Positions 59,820 through 64,000 of a DNA stretch of 64,000 nucleotides are shown here, in pieces (the first letter of the stretch is position 1; the number at the start of each line of letters is the position of its first letter). The DNA comes from Lysinibacillus sp. SGAir0095. GTDB taxonomy: Bacteria > Bacillota > Bacilli > Bacillales_A > Planococcaceae. The translations under genes were made by a program, and so were the position numbers. The notes below the pieces were generated by a model. It searched no databases. It saw only the letters and a list, made by a program, of their open reading frames with translations, and was not told the DNA's origin. Where the stretch lies: NCBI RefSeq assembly GCF_005491425.1, contig NZ_CP028083.1:2690001-2754000 (forward strand). The letters are read 5' to 3'.

Positions 59820-60600
59820 TCATTTTCACCTGCCAATCATTGTAGCTACGTATACCATCCTCGTTTCTCCAGTTATCAAGAATCCCTAGAACATAAGAGA
59901 ACGTTTTACCCTTTCCTACTGCTGCTTTAATAGCTTCTAATATTAATTTAGGTTCATAGAATTCAAGTGCTTCATTCATTTTTATTAAATCTTGAGGTTT
60001 GGGTTCTCGGATGGATTTACGAAACGTATCTTGAATTAATAAGAAATTCATATCAATGAGTGGAGACTGCCCAGACGACAGACCGACAAGTACTTCTTTC
60101 TCTGTCTTTGTCTCTTTCTCTAACTCTATCTCTGTCTCTATCTCTGTCTCTGGTGGAAGTTCGTCCGACATTTGTCCGTTTTCGTTTGGACATTTGTCCG
60201 ACGTTTGTCCGATTAAGGTTTTCTCCTTTTCAATTGCCATTCGAGCCTTCTTTTTACGCTCAGCCTCAGTTGAAGCTTTCCCGATGAAGAGTTGAATGTC
60301 ATTCATATAAATGGCACCATTATCTAAAACTTCAATTAATCCCAAGTCTTTGAAGATAGTAAGGGCTTTTTCGACAGTTCCTACTTGATGTCTAGTTATA
60401 GTAGCGATCATTTGCGCATTGTAAGGAATAGTGTCCTTAAACATTAGTCGTCCTTCATTTTTTAAACTCTTTAAATACAATTTGATTAATATATTTGAAT
60501 ACAGAATGCCATCAGGTAATGACTCCAACATGACCAATTCTTCACTCTCGAAAAAGTTTTCTTTTAACCGCATGTAATAGTATTTCTTGTTGTCTGCCAT
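59719..60600 (-). CDS. DnaD-like phage replisome organiser
   Basis: 293 residues. The N-terminal domain (YYYMRLKENFFESEELVMLESLPDGILYSNILIKLYLKSLKNEGRLMF) is the phage_rep_org_N type, a winged helix. A low-complexity acidic linker (Thr/Glu-rich) and a basic region separate it from a C-terminal DnaD-like domain (YVLGILDNWRNEDGIRSYNDWQ). It should bind the origin, which may lie within the gene (see repeats). Confidence 0.85.
   Translation of the reverse strand: MADNKKYYYMRLKENFFESEELVMLESLPDGILYSNILIKLYLKSLKNEGRLMFKDTIPYNAQMIATITRHQVGTVEKALTIFKDLGLIEVLDNGAIYMNDIQLFIGKASTEAERKKKARMAIEKEKTLIGQTSDKCPNENGQMSDELPPETEIETEIELEKETKTEKEVLVGLSSGQSPLIDMNFLLIQDTFRKSIREPKPQDLIKMNEALEFYEPKLILEAIKAAVGKGKTFSYVLGILDNWRNEDGIRSYNDWQVKMNAKHQQSPRGDFARNESTIPQDIRDKLNNFSSR
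60168..60211. repeat. iteron-like repeats, candidate replication origin
   Basis: Three copies of ACATTTGTCCG (the last with one change) start at 60,168, 60,190 and 60,201. The spacing is 22 and 11 bp, two turns and one turn of DNA. A second low-complexity TCTCTN run lies just left (about 60,098-60,155). Both lie inside the DnaD-like gene, as with phage origins in initiator genes. Confidence 0.6.
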
Positions 60601-60619
60601 TGCCCCACCCTCCTTAAAG

Positions 60620-61321
60620 CTACGGTATATAAATCATTTTTCCGGTTGACTTTGCCACTTCACTTCGTATCCGTTCTTCATTGCTATTGCTATCACTTAA
60701 ATGCAACAGCCATATTTCTTGCACTTTGGTTAAGTCGTTTGATTTAAAGAAGTCTAGTAAGTTCTCTAAACTGAAATGTGACTTCATAACTCGTTTTCGC
60801 ATTGCTGGATATACATAGCCATTTAACACATTGTTATCTAATGTTTGTTGATCGTAGTTACACTCAATCATCAAATGTGTTAATCCAGTAAACTTGTATT
60901 TGATGTAATACGTATCAGTTGCGAATAACAGCTTTGCCCCTGTTTCACTTTGCAACAGGAATCCAAGTGGTTCTGAAACATCATGCTGCACATCGAACGG
61001 AAGTATGGTCCAGGTTCCTACTTTGAACTGTTTCTTACTTTCAACTGCCTTTATTCGATGATTTTCAATTGTTAGAGCCTCTTTAGTACCTTTTGACATA
61101 TAAACATTCAACCCACGCTTTATAACGGATTCTAAGCCTTTACAGTGGTCTTTATGTTCGTGTGTAACTAAGACTCCTTTTAGCTTACTAGTTTCGAAAT
61201 TTAAGCCTTTCTGAATGTCCTTAAAGCCTATTCCACATTCGAGGAGTAACTGGGTACTACCATCACTAATGTGATAGCAGTTCCCTTTACTTCCTGTTGC
61301 GAGAGTTTTAATTTCTACCAT
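60620..61321 (-). CDS. MBL-fold metallo-hydrolase
   Basis: 233 residues. The metal motif HEHKDH (in VLVTHEHKDHCKGLES) and the start VEIKTLATGSKGNCYHIS match the YycJ/phage metallo-beta-lactamase-fold group. Often found between RecT and DnaD-like genes of Bacillus phages; it may be an exonuclease. Overlaps RecT by 1 bp. Confidence 0.8.
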   Translation of the reverse strand: MVEIKTLATGSKGNCYHISDGSTQLLLECGIGFKDIQKGLNFETSKLKGVLVTHEHKDHCKGLESVIKRGLNVYMSKGTKEALTIENHRIKAVESKKQFKVGTWTILPFDVQHDVSEPLGFLLQSETGAKLLFATDTYYIKYKFTGLTHLMIECNYDQQTLDNNVLNGYVYPAMRKRVMKSHFSLENLLDFFKSNDLTKVQEIWLLHLSDSNSNEERIRSEVAKSTGKMIYIP

Positions 61322-62247
61322 TAGAAATCTGGTCCTTGAGTTGTTGATTCAAAGATAGTTTGTTGTTGATTTTCGCCTTTATAAATCTCACCTGAGTTTG
61401 AATCAATGATTTCGTCTCCTACATAAACCTGTTTTGATTCCTCAACGATGTCGATGACTTCTTTATTTGCATGTTGCTTTATTTCTTCTGTAACTTCTCG
61501 ATCTGGAGTAATATCTTTTCTTGTTGGTTCGAATTCATTTTCTGTAGTACGATTAACTGACTCAATTAACAAATCACTATCATCTGATGTGTTGATGAAT
61601 GTTTTTGAAGCACGGTTGATAACAGTACGCTTTGCCATTTCTTGAGGATATTTATTTTGTACTGATTGATTCTTTGAAGTTGACCAAGCTGTTGAGATTT
61701 CGGCCATTGTCATTACTGTTAAAAACTGTGCTCCATCCTCTCTTTCGATAATGCAATAAGCTCCCTCGATGTCTTCTTTCTTACCAGTAGCAGCTTTCCA
61801 ATCAACCTTATGAGAACGAAAAGCGAGTTGACCTTTTTCGTTGTATTCAACTTCAAATTCCTCGCCTTTCCAAATTACATTGGCCCATACGTCCTTAATG
61901 CCACTCATGCGCTTTAAAACCGCTTGTGTACCATGGTAAGAACGTAAGAATTGTAATTTGTCTCCGTATGGCACGAAATAGCCTTGGTTTTTAGCAACTG
62001 ATAATGCTTGAATCGCCATGTCTTGTAATGCAAAGGCTACCGATTCTTTCGTTACTTTATCGATTAGAGCTGTTTTACTTCCAAAATCCACTTCGGTTAG
62101 TTTGAAATAAGCTGCTTGCACTGCATTTACTACTGAATAATTATCCGGAATATTTATTTGGTTATTATCAACCATTTCTTTTACTCGGTTTGCTACGCTT
62201 ACAACTAATTGATTTTGTTCTTTACGATTTGCTACTTCATTTGCCAT
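61321..62247 (-). CDS. RecT single-strand annealing protein
   Basis: 308 residues. The core ALSVAKNQGYFVPYGDKLQFLRSYHGTQAVLKRMSGIKDVWANVIWKGEEFEV is the RecT signature. It anneals complementary DNA strands in phage recombination. The disordered C terminus is acidic. Starts 1 bp before the SbcC-like stop. Confidence 0.9.
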   Translation of the reverse strand: MANEVANRKEQNQLVVSVANRVKEMVDNNQINIPDNYSVVNAVQAAYFKLTEVDFGSKTALIDKVTKESVAFALQDMAIQALSVAKNQGYFVPYGDKLQFLRSYHGTQAVLKRMSGIKDVWANVIWKGEEFEVEYNEKGQLAFRSHKVDWKAATGKKEDIEGAYCIIEREDGAQFLTVMTMAEISTAWSTSKNQSVQNKYPQEMAKRTVINRASKTFINTSDDSDLLIESVNRTTENEFEPTRKDITPDREVTEEIKQHANKEVIDIVEESKQVYVGDEIIDSNSGEIYKGENQQQTIFESTTQGPDF

Positions 62248-62248
62248 C

Positions 62249-64000
62249 TTAGATAGCCTCCTTAAGTTTTAATGGATTTATTTCAACTCTTAATTCTTGA
62301 TCTTTCTCCGACACTACTAAACTAATAAGTTGAGAATTTGTATCGATAAACTTGGTTACAGCTTCAGCATTATCTATAAATATTGGAGCAGTTAAACCAT
62401 AGTGCTCTGACAAAGTATTAATGATGTCTAAACCGACATTTATCTTAGCTGCATTATTTAACCCTGAACCGTATGGAACTCCGTTAAATAAAGTCTCACA
62501 TGTCTCAGCTAGCCCACCGTTTATTTGAGTATCAAAAAGCTTGAAACGAGCATATTTGAATTTAGAGTTTATACGTTCATTCAGCATGTCGACCTTAGTA
62601 CGAATGAATTCTTCAATTAAGAATGATTGATGCTCTAGTTTTTCGTACTCTTCTGCTAACTGTTGTTGTTGTTCTTCAAGCTCGGCCACTCTCTTTTGGT
62701 TAGCTTTGATGTTTGCGAATTGAGCTAATTGAGTATTTAATTCACTTTGTTTCCCTTCAAGATCTCGAATATTCACATTTATATCGTCCATGGCTTCTAA
62801 AGCGTGGTTTTGTAAGCTATCAATCTCAGCCTTTATTCCTTCTATTTGATTACTAATAGTTTGATATTCGGGAGATTGAGTAACATCTGGAACACTGTTC
62901 TGAGCTATTTCAAGTTGTTCTTTAGCCTTTTCCAGTTCCTTTTGCTTTTGTTCGATTACTTCCTTGATAGAATCACTTGTCGTATTAAAGCTGAATACTT
63001 CGTTATTTAAATCGTTATGAGCACTTAATAACTTTGCTTTTTCTTCTTTATGTCTGTTGCCAACTTCACTGATGTTCTTTAACTTAATAGATTTTTCTTC
63101 GTTAAATCGCGCGATTGCTTCATCACGAGCTTGTTGCACCTGCTCAATTGGTAAGGATTGTTTACAAGTTGGACATTCACAATTATCTTCATAGGTGAAT
63201 TGTAGTGAGTTAATTTCTGTCCATTCAGCACGTAATCTAGCCATCTCATTTTCTAAATTATTTATTTGTCCAGTAAATGAGCTCATTTCTCTTTCTTTCA
63301 TCTGAACAAGGTTTGTATTTTGAGTTAACTTACTTTGCACAATCTGGAGGTTCCCTTGGCACTCTTGTAAACGAGCTTGAAGCTTGTACACTTCTTGTTT
63401 GCTCTCAGATTCAAATGAGCGTTTTAGATCAGTTAATTGCATTTGTAGTTCTTGAAGTTGTTTTTTCATTTCCAGAACAGCAGCGCCATTTTTAATATTT
63501 AACTTTTGAGTTTTTAGTTCATCCATTTCAGTTTCTAATTGAGTCACTTGCGAATTTATTGCTTCAACATCCACTGTTAACTCCGGTGTCATTTTGTTAA
63601 TTTCATCAATACGAACCGGTATTTTTTCAAGTTCATCATTGATGTGTTTTTTACGACTTGCGATGATTTTCTTCATATCTTCAATGGACTTGCCAGAAAG
63701 GAAATCATTTAGCTTCGCTAGCTCTTTCTTCGAGTTGATAACATCCTCGTCTGATACATCACCCGCGATTTCTAAGAGCAATGATCTACGTTTCTTCCAA
63801 TCTAGTTGCTCATTAAAGTACGTTGGGCTTGTTAGAAGTTTGAAAACATCTTCATCAATGATTCCAGCAACTTTCGCTGTATATTCTTTTTTGTTAATTG
63901 GTACACCATCGACTTCGTAATCTGTTGTGTGTCCAGTAAAGTCAGCAGTTGCAGAACCACGCTTTTTCGTCCATTTTTCTTTATATACTTTTTTAAATGA
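62249..64000 (-). CDS. SbcC/Rad50-like ATPase, cut by window edge
   Basis: At least 584 residues; the frame stays open to the window edge, so the N-terminal ATPase half is missing. What is seen is a long coiled coil (for example EKSIKLKNISEVGNRHKEEKAKLL), a zinc-hook-like CPTCKQSLP, and the C-terminal strand NAEAVTKFIDTNSQLISLVVSEKD with the terminal ABC sub-domain (LEHHYGLTAPIFIDNAEAVTKF-like Walker B region). Together with RecT it forms a recombination module; the nuclease partner would lie off the window. Confidence 0.75.
   Translation of the reverse strand, partial: SFKKVYKEKWTKKRGSATADFTGHTTDYEVDGVPINKKEYTAKVAGIIDEDVFKLLTSPTYFNEQLDWKKRRSLLLEIAGDVSDEDVINSKKELAKLNDFLSGKSIEDMKKIIASRKKHINDELEKIPVRIDEINKMTPELTVDVEAINSQVTQLETEMDELKTQKLNIKNGAAVLEMKKQLQELQMQLTDLKRSFESESKQEVYKLQARLQECQGNLQIVQSKLTQNTNLVQMKEREMSSFTGQINNLENEMARLRAEWTEINSLQFTYEDNCECPTCKQSLPIEQVQQARDEAIARFNEEKSIKLKNISEVGNRHKEEKAKLLSAHNDLNNEVFSFNTTSDSIKEVIEQKQKELEKAKEQLEIAQNSVPDVTQSPEYQTISNQIEGIKAEIDSLQNHALEAMDDINVNIRDLEGKQSELNTQLAQFANIKANQKRVAELEEQQQQLAEEYEKLEHQSFLIEEFIRTKVDMLNERINSKFKYARFKLFDTQINGGLAETCETLFNGVPYGSGLNNAAKINVGLDIINTLSEHYGLTAPIFIDNAEAVTKFIDTNSQLISLVVSEKDQELRVEINPLKLKEAI

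Noticed and set aside
20388-64000. Search for attachment sites, integrase, CRISPR and tRNA genes
   Set aside because: No tRNA-like structure or spaced repeats were seen; the integrase and right end lie off the window, so no attachment site can be set. The left boundary between about 14.5 and 20.3 kb cannot be fixed from one side.

Overview
The window looks like the chromosome of a low-GC Gram-positive bacterium of the Bacillales, most like Lysinibacillus or Solibacillus. The basis is AT-rich DNA, AAGGAGG-type ribosome sites, many TTG and GTG starts, and Bacillus-type families (YozG/DUF2975 pair, UPF0316, YolD, YoaP-like GNAT, PBSX-type terminase, SPP1-type portal). The genus is an inference from family content, not from a search.

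Bases 1 to about 14,450 are ordinary chromosome: small stress, metabolism and hypothetical genes, mostly on the minus strand. They include an XRE/DUF2975 regulator pair, two VOC proteins, several acetyltransferases, an M48 peptidase fused to ankyrin repeats, a GNAT-aminotransferase fusion, a PlsY-like acyltransferase, a quinone reductase, a Nudix hydrolase, a HEPN-like protein and a UPF0316 membrane protein.

Bases 14,479 to 20,250 hold an accessory block. A three-gene operon (WYL-like, unknown, YolD) lies behind two LexA boxes. Next to it is a compact set with a VirD4/FtsK/HerA-type DNA-pump ATPase, a VirB2-like small membrane protein, other tiny membrane proteins and a probable DNA-binding protein with two ribbon-helix-helix-like segments. 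It adjoins the lysis end of the prophage.

Bases 20,388 to 64,000 are a long-tailed (siphovirus) prophage, read right to left. Recombination and replication come first: SbcC-like ATPase (cut by the window edge), RecT, MBL-fold protein, DnaD-like initiator with iteron-like repeats, DnaC-like loader, SSB, dUTPase and RecU. Then come the ArpU/RinA-like late regulator, terminase, portal, MuF, scaffold, decoration protein and E-type capsid, followed by connectors, major tail protein, frameshifted tail chaperones, tape measure, Dit and a BppU-type baseplate protein. After these lie a cargo region, a Tal-like tail protein, a fibronectin protein, holin and amidase. Integrase, repressor and the right attachment site are not visible.

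Three intrusions stand out in the prophage. An IS1182-family element sits in a terminator hairpin between cargo and tail genes, flanked by 24-bp repeats. A plus-strand pair encodes a membrane-anchored GAF-like protein and a Panacea/SocA (DUF4065) protein, a layout like a toxin-antitoxin or defence cassette. A divergent group of unknown cargo genes separates the baseplate gene from the displaced Tal-like gene. The best candidates for something undescribed are the SOS-flanked DNA-translocation module and the GAF-Panacea pair.
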